Assembly: GCA_963715745.1 (NCBI GenBank)
Contig: OY970271.1
Location: forward strand, 806,001-870,000
Direction: 5' to 3'
DNA: 64,000 nt
Origin: CAWGJF01 sp963715745
GTDB taxonomy: Bacteria > Bacteroidota > Ignavibacteria > Ignavibacteriales > Ignavibacteriaceae
The position numbers were made by a program, and so were the translations under genes. Of the stretch, positions 43,825-52,294 are shown in pieces. How positions within the stretch are numbered: position 1 is the first letter of the stretch; each line of letters begins with the position of its first letter. A model generated the notes under the pieces. The model saw only the letters and a list, made by a program, of their open reading frames with translations. It was not told the origin of the DNA and did not search any database.

Positions 43825-45180
43825 ATGAAATCTATTTTAACAAAGACATTATTATTAATCCTTTTCTTCTTCTGTGTCTCAGTCTTTTCCCAGGGTAAAG
43901 CAGGCGGCGAAGCACTCGGAACTCAGACTTACGATAAATATGATAAACCTGAATTCTGCGGTACTTCCTGCCACACAGATTTTTACCAGCAGTGGAAGCA
44001 GGCAATGATGTCGCAGGCATACACTCATCATTGGGATGAAATTGAATATTTTAAACTAGCTGTTCCGCATGCTGAAAAAGATGAAAAAGTTGCTGAAGTA
44101 AAAGCTGGTTGCAACGGATGTCATGCACCAATTGCTTTTTTGGCAGGCGATGTTCCTCCGCCAAAACCAGAAATGAACTCAAGAGCAAATGAATCGGTTT
44201 CTTGCGATTTGTGTCATACAATAACCGGGTTTGAAGGAGATACTCCTTACAATTTTAATTTCATTTCCAGTCCCGGTAATGTAAAGTATGGTCCGAGAGG
44301 TACCGGTGAATCACCAGAACATGAAATTCAGAAATCAGAATTTATTCAAACTGCCGAGTTTTGTGGCACCTGCCACAACGAAAAAGATCCTTATGGAATT
44401 TGGGTTAAATCAACTCATCTTGAATGGAAAGAAGGACCCTATTCTAAAGAAGGAGTTAAGTGTCAGAATTGCCATATGACTCAGGCAGAAAGTGTTTCAG
44501 CTGATGTCGGAAATAAATATCCTGATGTCTGGCAGCATCTTTTTCATGGTGCACACGATCCCGGTAAAATAAGAGGTACAATTGAGCTGAGAATTCATCC
44601 TGATATAAGGGAAGCGGAACCTTTGGAAACTGTGAGATTTACAGTTGCATTATTTAATCAGAAGACAGGGCATAAATTTCCAACAGGTTCTGTTGAAGAC
44701 AGGATTGTTTGGATGCATGTCGAAGCAGTTGATGCAGAAGGAAAAGTTTTTCATATCCCTGTAGATAAAAAAGGATTTAAAGGAGAAGAATATACAATCG
44801 GCGCTGATGAGCTTGCATACCAGGATATGGGAATTGCTTTAAATGATCCTAACTTCAAAGGAGTTCAGAGAGATGGTATTCCTGTTGGCGACAGAATATT
44901 CAGAATGGCTTACTTTGATCCACAGGGAAGAATGACTATCCAGCAATGGAATACTGCTTCGCAGGGAGTTGATTACAGAATTGGTCCGAGAGAAACAAAA
45001 CTTGAAACCTGCACATTTACAATTCCGGTTGACGCAGCACCCGGACCTATGAAAGTTACCGCAGTTTTGAATTATCAAAAACTGGTTAAACCCGTTGCTG
45101 ATTTTCTTGGAGTACCTGAGGATGAATCAGAAATTATAAAAGTAAATGATCATTCAACCTATATAACGGTGTTACCATAA
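43825..45180 (+). CDS. multihaem c-type cytochrome (c554-like)
   Basis: 451 residues from the ATG preceded by GGAGG; an upstream in-frame TTG would bury the signal peptide. Signal peptide: TLLLILFFFCVSVFSQ. Haem motifs: CNGCH, CDLCH, CGTCH and CQNCH, plus CGTSCH at residues 45-50, a C-x3-CH variant. The arrangement EFCGTCHNE ... CQNCHM followed by a beta-rich C-terminal domain (VRFTVALFNQKTGHKFPTGSVEDR) is that of cytochrome c554/c' family proteins. Periplasmic or outer-surface electron carrier; redox partner unknown. Followed by a barrel protein that carries one further haem motif. Confidence 0.88.
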   Translation: MKSILTKTLLLILFFFCVSVFSQGKAGGEALGTQTYDKYDKPEFCGTSCHTDFYQQWKQAMMSQAYTHHWDEIEYFKLAVPHAEKDEKVAEVKAGCNGCHAPIAFLAGDVPPPKPEMNSRANESVSCDLCHTITGFEGDTPYNFNFISSPGNVKYGPRGTGESPEHEIQKSEFIQTAEFCGTCHNEKDPYGIWVKSTHLEWKEGPYSKEGVKCQNCHMTQAESVSADVGNKYPDVWQHLFHGAHDPGKIRGTIELRIHPDIREAEPLETVRFTVALFNQKTGHKFPTGSVEDRIVWMHVEAVDAEGKVFHIPVDKKGFKGEEYTIGADELAYQDMGIALNDPNFKGVQRDGIPVGDRIFRMAYFDPQGRMTIQQWNTASQGVDYRIGPRETKLETCTFTIPVDAAPGPMKVTAVLNYQKLVKPVADFLGVPEDESEIIKVNDHSTYITVLP

Positions 45181-45192
45181 AAATAGTGCGTC

Positions 45193-45249
45193 ATTGCAAT
45201 CCCCCGCTTTTAGCGGGGGAGAAGCAATCTAACAAATTAGCAGATTGCT
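45193..45249. repeat. double-hairpin small repeat between cytochrome and porin genes
   Basis: CCCCCGC (45201-45207) / GCGGGGG (45213-45219) followed by AGCAATCT (45223-45230) / AGATTGCT (45242-45249). The first hairpin is flanked by ATTGCAAT. G/C-rich in an AT-rich background. It may also attenuate or stabilise the two-gene transcript. Confidence 0.55.
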
Positions 45250-45295
45250 TCATCGTAAACCCACTGCAATGATATTATTAATAAAGAGGAATAAA

Positions 45296-46495
45296 ATGAA
45301 AAACATATTCACAATTACAATATTAACTTTTATTACTTTTTTATTTCTTGCAGGCGAGCTTTTTGCAATTCCTGCATTTGCAAGAAAATATAATATGACG
45401 TGCAAGACCTGTCATTCACCCTTTCCAGCTTTAAAATCATATGGTAATGAGTTTGCTGGAAACGGATTTCAACTGAAAGATAAAGACGCCCCAAGATATT
45501 ACGTTGAAACCGGTGATGATAAACTCAGCTTATTAAGAGACTTTCCCTTAGCAGTAAGATTAGAGGGTTATGTTACTTACAACCAGGATAATTCAGAACA
45601 ATCAGATTTTACGTCGCCACTTTTGTTCAAGCTTTTAACAGGTGGGGCAATTACTAAAGATATTGCATACTATGTTTACTATATTCTTGAAAATGGTGAA
45701 CCCGGAAAAATTGAAGATGCATGGTTTATGTTTAATAATTTATTTAACACTGAACTTGATTTTACAATCGGACAGTTTCAGGTTTGCGATCCGTTATTTA
45801 AAAGAGAGTTAAGGTTGACAAGAGATGATTATTACATATACAAAGTCAGACCAGGGAATTCAATGGTCGATCTTACTTACGACAGGGGAATAATGCTGAA
45901 TTATGGATTAAAATCCGGAACGGATCTGACACTTGAAGTGGTTAACGGTAGCGGAATCGGAGAAGGATTTTTAAACGGGAATTTTGACAACGATAAATAC
46001 AAAAACTTTTTTGGAAGGATATCCCAGGATGCTGGTGAACATTTCAGAATTGGTGCTATGGGTTATTGGGGAAAAGAAGAACAACCGAGTCCTGAAGGAG
46101 ATTTTAATGAAACAAATGAAATTACAATATTTGGTGGTGATGCAACAATAAATTTTGATCCTCTCGAATTAAATATTCAGTATATCAACAGGAAAGACGG
46201 TAACCCAATTTTTCTGAGGGATGGGGGAATATTCTATATTAATCCTCCAAAGAATATTAAAACCCAGGGTGGTTTTGCAGAGTTGATTTACAGACCTAAA
46301 GGGGACGAAAGTGATTGGTATGTTGTTGCATTATACAACCAGATAGAATCAGATTTAAATAAACTTGATTATAAAACCATTTCAATTCATATCGGCTACC
46401 TCCTTGCAAGAAATATAAGAATTGTTGGTGAGTACACTCACGATATTAAAAATAAATTCGGCACAGCCGGAATTGGTTTCGTAACTGCATTCTAA
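45296..46495 (+). CDS. outer-membrane beta-barrel protein with an N-terminal c-type haem motif
   Basis: 399 residues from the ATG with GAGGAAT upstream; an in-frame start 51 bases earlier lies in the repeat. Signal peptide (ITILTFITFLFLAGELFA). Directly after it comes KYNMTCKTCHSPFPALKSYGNEFAGNGFQL with one CxxCH. The remaining ~340 residues alternate in barrel fashion (FTIGQFQVCDPLFKREL ... YWGKEEQPSP ... IGYLLARNIRIVGEYTHDIKNKFGTAGIGFVTAF) and end in Phe. The combination suggests a porin that brings a haem to the periplasmic mouth, next to the multihaem cytochrome. The exact family is not recognised. Confidence 0.75.
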   Translation: MKNIFTITILTFITFLFLAGELFAIPAFARKYNMTCKTCHSPFPALKSYGNEFAGNGFQLKDKDAPRYYVETGDDKLSLLRDFPLAVRLEGYVTYNQDNSEQSDFTSPLLFKLLTGGAITKDIAYYVYYILENGEPGKIEDAWFMFNNLFNTELDFTIGQFQVCDPLFKRELRLTRDDYYIYKVRPGNSMVDLTYDRGIMLNYGLKSGTDLTLEVVNGSGIGEGFLNGNFDNDKYKNFFGRISQDAGEHFRIGAMGYWGKEEQPSPEGDFNETNEITIFGGDATINFDPLELNIQYINRKDGNPIFLRDGGIFYINPPKNIKTQGGFAELIYRPKGDESDWYVVALYNQIESDLNKLDYKTISIHIGYLLARNIRIVGEYTHDIKNKFGTAGIGFVTAF

Positions 46496-46500
46496 ATTTT

Positions 46501-46532
46501 AAGGGAAGCTTTTATTGGCTTCCCTTCTTTTC
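46501..46532 (+). terminator. intrinsic terminator after the haem-barrel gene
   Basis: AAGGGAAGC (46501-46509) / GCTTCCCTT (46518-46526) followed by CTTTTCT. Confidence 0.85.
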
Positions 46533-46689
46533 TAAATTCCTTTTCCATTGCAAACTGTTGAAAAGCTAAACAGTTGCTTATTTACATTCCACTTCTCAGT
46601 ATTAGGAATCCATGAAACTTTACACTTCTTAAATCTGAAAATATTGTACAAAATAGTGGCTATTAAAAGGAAAATCAGCATTTACCCGA

Positions 46690-46705
46690 TGGCATATATG
46701 TTGAA
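46690..46705 (+). promoter_or_regulatory. sigma-54-like promoter of the 2-oxoacid oxidoreductase operon
   Basis: TGGCATATATGTTGAA: GG-N10-GA, matching the 42806 element outside the spacer. An inverted repeat AACTGTT ... AACAGTT lies about 120 bases upstream (about 46553-46576). No copy of the GGTCG/AGTCGAAT site is present here, so a different activator is possible. Confidence 0.5.
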
Positions 46706-46753
46706 TTTTAACGCTTACAATTAACAACTGAATTAACAAAAATCTAAAGATTT

Positions 46754-46996
46754 ATGATAAAGGGAACAGTAAAAATAGCCGGGAAAATTTGTAAAGGCTG
46801 CGAACTTTGCATAGTTGCATGTCCGCAGGGCAGTCTACAACTATCAACAAAGTTTAACGAGAAAGGTTACAGGTTTGTAGAATTGATAGAAGATAATTGT
46901 ACTGGCTGCACAAACTGTGCACTCGTTTGCCCGGAAGCTGCAATAACAGTTTTCCGTCAACCCAAACAAAAAAAATCAACTGAAGTTTCCGGTTAA
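46754..46996 (+). CDS. 4Fe-4S ferredoxin-type delta subunit of 2-oxoacid oxidoreductase
   Basis: 80 residues, 2x[4Fe-4S] ferredoxin: ICKGCELCIVACPQGSL and NCTGCTNCALVCPEAAI. Short N-terminal lead (MIKGTVKIAGK). As first gene of a four-gene operon it matches the KorD/VorD/OorD subunit that carries electrons from the TPP subunit to ferredoxin. Confidence 0.92.
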   Translation: MIKGTVKIAGKICKGCELCIVACPQGSLQLSTKFNEKGYRFVELIEDNCTGCTNCALVCPEAAITVFRQPKQKKSTEVSG

Positions 46997-47024
46997 AGTA
47001 AGTAAAAAGAAAATAGGTTTTAAA

Positions 47025-48119
47025 ATGCAGGAAAATAAAAACAAGAACGGCGAAGCCAAATTAATGAAAGGCAATGAAGCGCTTGCTGAAGCAGCAATTC
47101 GTGCAGATATAGATGCATATTTTGGTTATCCTATTACTCCGCAATCAGAAATTCTTGAATACCTCGAAAGAGAAATTCCCAAAAGACATGGTTTGGTCTT
47201 GCAGGCAGAAAGTGAAGTTGCTTCAATAAATATGATTTATGGTGCGGCTGGTGCAGGTGCAAGAGTAATGACTTCATCATCAAGTCCCGGTATTAGTTTA
47301 ATGCAGGAAGGCATATCTTATATTGCTTCGGCTCAGTTGCCTTGTCTTGTTGTTAATGTTGTCAGAGGAGGTCCGGGGCTTGGAACTATTCAGCCGTCGC
47401 AGGGAGATTATTTCCAGGCAGTCAAAGGCGGCGGACATGGTGATTATCATTTAATAGTTCTGGCTCCTTCTTCGGTTCAGGAAATGGCAGACTTTGTTTT
47501 CGATGGTTTTCGACTTGCAGAAAAATATAGAAACCCTGCAATGATTTTAACTGACGGTGCTCTTGGTCAGATGATGGAAAAAGTAATTCTTCCTGAAGAA
47601 GGATCGCTTCCAAAACAGGGAAACCCATGGGCAACAACCGGAAAACCAAAAGACCGCGAAAGAAATATTATTACATCTTTGTTTATTGAACCGGAAAGAA
47701 TGGAGCAGGTGAATCTTGAACTCCAGGAAAAATACAGGAAGATTCAGGACGAAGTTCGCTATGAAGAAATAAACACAGAAGATGCTGAAGTGTTGTTAGT
47801 TGCTTTTGGTTTGTCATCAAGAATTTGCCAGAAGGCGATGGACCTCGCAAGAGAAAAAGGAATTAAAGTTGGAATACTCAGACCTATTACACTTTATCCA
47901 TTTCCTTATAAAAGATTAAAAGAACTTTCCGGGAAGGTACAGATGATGATGTCTGTTGAAATGAATGCAGGGCAGATGGTTGAAGATGTAAGATTAGCTG
48001 TTGAAGGAAAAGTTCCTGTTTACTTTAAAGGTAGAATGGGTGGAATGATTCCAACACCGGACGATGTGTTTGAAGAAATTGAATCAATAATTGAAAAGAA
48101 TATTGTTTCGCAAGTTTAA
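47025..48119 (+). CDS. vorB: 2-oxoacid:ferredoxin oxidoreductase alpha subunit (VorB/KorA)
   Basis: 364 residues. LMKGNEALAEAAIRADIDAYFGYPITPQSEILEYL and the SEVASINMIYGAAGAGARVMTSSSSPGISLMQEGISYIASAQLPCLVVN block are typical of the alpha subunit of branched-chain 2-oxoacid or 2-oxoglutarate oxidoreductases. VNVVRGGPGLGTIQPSQGDY is conserved. The closest pattern I know is 3-methyl-2-oxobutanoate (VorB) type, but 2-oxoglutarate cannot be excluded. Cytoplasmic; oxidatively decarboxylates the oxoacid to acyl-CoA and reduces ferredoxin. Confidence 0.92.
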   Translation: MQENKNKNGEAKLMKGNEALAEAAIRADIDAYFGYPITPQSEILEYLEREIPKRHGLVLQAESEVASINMIYGAAGAGARVMTSSSSPGISLMQEGISYIASAQLPCLVVNVVRGGPGLGTIQPSQGDYFQAVKGGGHGDYHLIVLAPSSVQEMADFVFDGFRLAEKYRNPAMILTDGALGQMMEKVILPEEGSLPKQGNPWATTGKPKDRERNIITSLFIEPERMEQVNLELQEKYRKIQDEVRYEEINTEDAEVLLVAFGLSSRICQKAMDLAREKGIKVGILRPITLYPFPYKRLKELSGKVQMMMSVEMNAGQMVEDVRLAVEGKVPVYFKGRMGGMIPTPDDVFEEIESIIEKNIVSQV

Positions 48120-48147
48120 GCCATTGGCTTATTAATAGGAGATTTTT

Positions 48148-48927
48148 ATGTCACTAGAAAAAACATATACTACAACTGACCTGGAAATGGAAACAGTTTA
48201 CTGCAGACCAGATACTTTAACAGATGTTCCGTTTCACTATTGTCCTGGTTGTGGGCACAGTGTTGCACACAGAGTTTTAATGGAAGTAGTTGAAGAATTA
48301 GCTATTGAAGAAGATACAATCGGTGTTGCACCGGTCGGATGTTCTGTGTTTGCATATAACTATATGAATATTGATATGCAGGAAGCAGCACACGGAAGAG
48401 CAAGTGCAGTTGCTACAGGTATAAAAAGAGTTTTACCGGAAAAATATGTGTTCTCATACCAAGGTGATGGGGATCTTGCTGCGATTGGAACCGCAGAAAC
48501 AATTCATACCGTTAACAGAGGAGAGAACATTCTCATCGTGTTCATCAATAATGGTATTTATGGAATGACCGGAGGGCAGATGGCTCCCACCACCTTGATA
48601 GGCCAGGTAACTACAACTTCTCCATACGGAAGAGATCCAAAAATGATTGGTCATCCTTTAAAGATTGCCGATCTGCTTATTCACCTTCCCGGTGCATATT
48701 ATGTAACGAGACAGTCTGTTCATAATGCTAATGCAGTAAGAAAACTAAAGAAAGCATTGCTGAAATCATTTGAATATCAGAAACAGAAGAAAGGAACATG
48801 CTTTATTGAGATTGTTTCAAACTGTCCTTCCGGCTGGAAATTGACACCGGTTGAAAGTCTGGAATATATGGAAAAAGAAATGTTCCCGGCATATCCGCTT
48901 GGTGATATGAAGGTGCCGTCAAACTAA
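48148..48927 (+). CDS. 2-oxoacid:ferredoxin oxidoreductase beta subunit (TPP-binding)
   Basis: 259 residues. Cys-containing lead HYCPGCGHSVAHRVL, GVAPVGCSVFAYNYMN, the TPP/Mg motif YQGDGDLAAIGTAETIH ... INNGIYGMTGGQMAPTT and a terminal CPSGW segment. It holds the thiamine diphosphate and is partner of the alpha subunit, 28 bases away. A ribosome site (TAGGAG) precedes the ATG. Confidence 0.93.
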   Translation: MSLEKTYTTTDLEMETVYCRPDTLTDVPFHYCPGCGHSVAHRVLMEVVEELAIEEDTIGVAPVGCSVFAYNYMNIDMQEAAHGRASAVATGIKRVLPEKYVFSYQGDGDLAAIGTAETIHTVNRGENILIVFINNGIYGMTGGQMAPTTLIGQVTTTSPYGRDPKMIGHPLKIADLLIHLPGAYYVTRQSVHNANAVRKLKKALLKSFEYQKQKKGTCFIEIVSNCPSGWKLTPVESLEYMEKEMFPAYPLGDMKVPSN

Positions 48928-48952
48928 AATTACTGAATTAAAGGAATTAAAA

Positions 48953-49513
48953 ATGCAAAATGCACACGAAATAATATTTGCCGGATTTGGTGGTCAGGGA
49001 GTGCTCTCAATGGGAGCAATTATAGCCTATGCCGGGATGATTGAAGGAAAAGAAGTAAGCTGGATGCCGTCATACGGTCCGGAAATGCGCGGTGGTACTG
49101 CAAACTGTATTGCAATAGTTTCCGATTCTAGAATCAGTTCACCAATTGTAACAAAATTTGATTCGGCAATAATTCTTAATCAGCCTTCACTGGATAAATT
49201 TGAATCTGCAGTAAAACCTGGTGGAATTTTACTTTATGAAGAGTCGACTGTTATAAATCCACCGACAAGAACTGATATTGAAATATACAGCATTGCAGCA
49301 AACGAAGAAGCTGAAAAACTGAAAGTGAAACAGGTTGCTAATATGATAATGGTTGGTGCTTTCCTGGAGAAGCGACCAATACTGAAAATGGATAGCATTC
49401 TTAATGCTCTTAAAAAAGCTCTTCCTCCACATCGCCATAACCTTATACCGGTTAATGAAAAAGCTTTGAAAAGAGGAAAAGAAATATTAAATGAAACTGT
49501 TGCAGCAGAATAA
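48953..49513 (+). CDS. 2-oxoacid:ferredoxin oxidoreductase gamma subunit
   Basis: 186 residues. EIIFAGFGGQGVLSMGAIIAYAGMIEGKEVSWMPSYGPEMRGGTANC is the gamma-subunit signature; AKKG-type ends are replaced by RGKEILNETVAAE. It completes the delta-alpha-beta-gamma set. A plausible source of reduced ferredoxin for the hydrogenase at 31.5-35.1 kb. Confidence 0.94.
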   Translation: MQNAHEIIFAGFGGQGVLSMGAIIAYAGMIEGKEVSWMPSYGPEMRGGTANCIAIVSDSRISSPIVTKFDSAIILNQPSLDKFESAVKPGGILLYEESTVINPPTRTDIEIYSIAANEEAEKLKVKQVANMIMVGAFLEKRPILKMDSILNALKKALPPHRHNLIPVNEKALKRGKEILNETVAAE

Positions 49514-49544
49514 TTTTTTCGAATTTTATTATAGGAATAAAAAA

Positions 49545-49814
49545 ATGGCAGATTTAAACTCAAAGTGCCAGCATGCATGCAAAAACACTTGTGCAACATT
49601 AAATGAAGCATTGCGCAAAGAGACTGCGATGGTTAAAACGTATGAAAATATTCTGGATGAATGTAACATTCCAGAAGTAAAAATCTTTATGGAAGAGCTT
49701 GTTGATGAAAAGCGCAGAGTAATATTAAGACTGATTCAAAAGCTTAATGAAATTCACGTACGTTCGCAGGCAATAGATGGAATTGCAACAAGTTTTAATA
49801 ATATTGACGGATAA
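49545..49814 (+). CDS. small helical Cys-containing protein of unknown function
   Basis: 89 residues from the ATG preceded by TAGGAAT; the longer open frame from 49491 overlaps the gamma-subunit gene and is unlikely. Two predicted long helices (CATLNEALRKETAMVKTYENIL; IPEVKIFMEELVDEKRRVILRLIQKLNEI) give a ferritin-like or four-helix-bundle hairpin look. An N-terminal CQHACKNTC motif could bind metal. It is the last gene of the oxidoreductase operon; role unknown. Confidence 0.65.
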   Translation: MADLNSKCQHACKNTCATLNEALRKETAMVKTYENILDECNIPEVKIFMEELVDEKRRVILRLIQKLNEIHVRSQAIDGIATSFNNIDG

Positions 49815-49897
49815 TTGATAATAAGAGGTAGAAACAGATAAAAGTTTGACTTCCCAATTAAGATTATATATATTTGCAGCCCCTAAAAGTTTTATAT

Positions 49898-49970
<73 letters not shown>

Positions 49971-49978
49971 CTAAGAAG

Positions 49979-50008
49979 TTGCGAAATCTAAATGGTTTCG
50001 CAATTTTT
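49979..50008 (+). terminator. intrinsic terminator after the tRNA
   Basis: TTGCGAAA (49979-49986) / TTTCGCAA (49996-50003) followed by TTTTT. Confidence 0.85.
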
Positions 50009-50032
50009 ATTTTAAAGCCAGCCGGTTACTTT

Positions 50033-50085
50033 AGTCAGAAATTACCAGATTTCTGACTAATCTATCAGAAATTTAGTCAGAAATT
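50033..50085. repeat. integrase arm-type repeats, left end of island
   Basis: Three copies of AGTCAGAAAT-like words. Two form an inverted pair, AGTCAGAAAT (50033-50042) / ATTTCTGACT (50049-50058), and TCAGAAATTTAGTCAGAA (50065-50082) is repeated exactly near the right end (57394-57411). Confidence 0.6.
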
Positions 50086-50135
50086 TTCTCACCTCTGATC
50101 AAGCTCTGAATGAATGACTTTTGAAAGGATCTACA

Positions 50136-50678
50136 ATGCAAAAGTTGTTCATCTCAAAACACAAAAATGGTTACTACTATATCTATTACATAGATCTCAA
50201 TGGTAAAAGAAAAAGTATAACCACAAAAACCAAAGTTAAATCAGAAGCATTAAAAGCATTATCAAATTTTGACAAGTTGATAAGTAATAAAACGAATTTA
50301 ATTGCTAATGATTTAACTCTTAAACAATTCCGATGGAAATTTCTCAAGCATTCTGAAAGCTATCATTCCTGGAAAACTACTCTGGACTACAAAAGCACTT
50401 TTAATGAAATGGAAGAATACTTTTGAAATATTCTATTAACTGAATTTTCTCAACGCAGTATCGAAGAGTTCATTCAAATGAAAATAAAAAAGGATCTAAA
50501 ACATATTTATAAAAATCAACTCTCAGAAAGAATCCCAAAAGCTATAGATAAAAATGGCTTTTCAATATACAAGGGAGTTTTAGTTGCTTGGGACAAATTG
50601 CAAGAAAAAAAAGTAATTGAGTTAATAGACACTATAGTCAGTAAGTATCCAGAACGTTTATTGGATTATACATTTTGA
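50136..50678 (+). pseudogene. tyrosine-type integrase, broken N-terminal remnant
   Basis: Starts at the ATG after GAAAGGATC. KLFISKHKNGYYYIYYIDLNGKRKSITTKTK resembles the arm-binding domain and LTLKQFRWKFLKHSESYHSWKTTLDYKSTFNEMEEYF the core-binding SAM-like domain of tyrosine recombinases. An in-frame TGA (50424-50426) sits where a Gly codon (GGA) would be expected, and the same frame continues NILLTEFSQRSIEEFIQMKI. The catalytic domain is missing: from about residue 125 the sequence no longer looks like an integrase and ends VSKYPERLLDYTF, so a deletion has probably fused it to another gene's tail. Confidence 0.7.
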
Positions 50679-50808
50679 GGACAATTTATTAGAATTGATT
50701 TGGAAGGATGACTTTCCGCCTGAATTTGCAAATGCGGTAACAGATACGGATCAGGGTCATATAGAAATGGTTTCAGAGGCGTACTTAATTCCAGTGATTT
50801 TCAGTTAA
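50677..50808 (+). pseudogene. C-terminal gene fragment, origin unknown
   Basis: Continues the previous reading with a one-base shift: EDNLLELIWKDDFPPEFANA and on to EAYLIPVIFS, then TAA. It has coding-like composition but no start. Together with the tail of the frame ending at 50678 it looks like the 3' end of a deleted gene. Family not recognised. Confidence 0.4.
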
Positions 50809-50846
50809 CAAGTACTTGATTGAGCTGCAAAATGTGCTCACAAACA

Positions 50847-50870
50847 AAAGCCGGCAGAGATGCCGGCTTT
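50847..50870 (+). terminator. intrinsic terminator ahead of the defence-like operon
   Basis: AAAGCCGGC (50847-50855) / GCCGGCTTT (50862-50870) followed by GTTGTTTT. It insulates the operon at 51047 from the integrase remnant. Confidence 0.8.
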
Positions 50871-51046
50871 GTTGTTTTAAAGCCAACGAATAATATTCCA
50901 ATCAAAATCCCTTCACATAGATGAGACTATTCTTTATTTTTACTTATAAAATTTAAGACACGCATTGTTACATTTCGATTAAGGACCTTTCTAAGAGATG
51001 AGTTGGTGGGTAGGACAAAAAATTTATTTTTATATTTTATTCTGAA

Positions 51047-52267
51047 ATGAAACCTAAAATATTTGTTAGTTCTACGGTTTTGGATTTTGAAGATCTTCGT
51101 AGCGCATTAAAGTATTACCTAGAAGACTTTGGTTATGAAGTTCAAATGAGTGAGTATCCTAATTTTGAAGTGGATTTAGATTCCTCAACTTTTGATGCTT
51201 GCACTGCCAATATTGCAAAATGTAACTACTTCATTTTATTGATTGGTTACAGGCGAGGTAGTTGGTATGAAAACGACAAACTTTCAATCACTCACAAAGA
51301 ATATCAAACCGCAAAAGAATTAATAGAAAATGGTAATCCATTACGGATTATAACATTTATTAGAAAACCGCTTTGGGTTTTAAAATCTGAGCACGAAGCA
51401 TTTCTAAAATTTCTTTCTGATAAAGGTAAAGAACTTGTCGAAGATTCTAATAATGTCAATTCCTCAATAATAGATGATCCAGCTTATGTATTTAACTTTA
51501 TTAGTGAAGTTAATAAAGGTATTGTTTTCCCTGGGAGTACATCCCCAGCAAACAACTGGATTTTTGATTTTAGTAATTTTGAAGATATTATAACAGCTCT
51601 AAGACATACTTTCAATATCAATCTTTCTTTAGAAGAAAAAAGAATAAAAAAAGCCTTAATAAGTGAACTTGAATTAAACTATAATAGATTTTTAATCCCT
51701 GATTATAAGCGAGATCGTGTAAAGAATGATGAACCAATACCAACGATGAGTATTATAGACTACTTCAAAGAAAATTTTGAAAGTAGACATATCACCAGTG
51801 ATAAAAAAATTTTATTTGTTGATGCGCCTGTAGTTATTACAAGTAAAGAATTTTCATTCTTGTATTTTTATGCTGTTTTAGTACCTATACAAATAAGATT
51901 GAAAGACTTAAATACTAGAGTTTTAGAAAAAGTTATTACTGAAGGAATATATTTACATTTTGACATCGAAAAAGGGGACTATAAGATTTCCTTGCTTAGC
52001 ATTGCTCTTGATAATCTTTTAGATTGGATAAATATATTTAAGGGGATTTTTAATACTTCTGTATATAAAGAATTTACTGATGAACTTAATAAAATTGCGT
52101 TTTCTGAAATTGCAAAACAAGAAAATATTGTTTTACCCTTAAAAGTCTCCGGTGGTATAATGGGATTAATTAATAACTGGAGGATTCCACATCTCATAAA
52201 TGCTATTCTATCAGCTATTAGAGATGATGACTTTAAACCCTTAATAGATTTTAATTTTAATAGTTAA
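51047..52267 (+). CDS. DUF4062 domain protein (defence-like)
   Basis: 406 residues. Residues about 3-110 match DUF4062: KIFVSSTVLDFEDLRSALKYYLEDFGYEVQMSEYPNF ... ANIAKCNYFILLIGYRRGSWYENDKLSITHKEYQTAKEL. This domain is a TIR/SIR2-neighbourhood Rossmann-like module often placed at the N-terminus of prokaryotic NTPase and defence proteins. The rest (about 180-406) is not recognised and has no P-loop, so any STAND ATPase is absent. First gene of a four-gene operon. It could be a sensor or a nucleotide-hydrolysing effector; both are inference. Confidence 0.75.
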   Translation: MKPKIFVSSTVLDFEDLRSALKYYLEDFGYEVQMSEYPNFEVDLDSSTFDACTANIAKCNYFILLIGYRRGSWYENDKLSITHKEYQTAKELIENGNPLRIITFIRKPLWVLKSEHEAFLKFLSDKGKELVEDSNNVNSSIIDDPAYVFNFISEVNKGIVFPGSTSPANNWIFDFSNFEDIITALRHTFNINLSLEEKRIKKALISELELNYNRFLIPDYKRDRVKNDEPIPTMSIIDYFKENFESRHITSDKKILFVDAPVVITSKEFSFLYFYAVLVPIQIRLKDLNTRVLEKVITEGIYLHFDIEKGDYKISLLSIALDNLLDWINIFKGIFNTSVYKEFTDELNKIAFSEIAKQENIVLPLKVSGGIMGLINNWRIPHLINAILSAIRDDDFKPLIDFNFNS

Positions 52268-52294
52268 TAAATTATAGCCAATTATACTTGAAAA

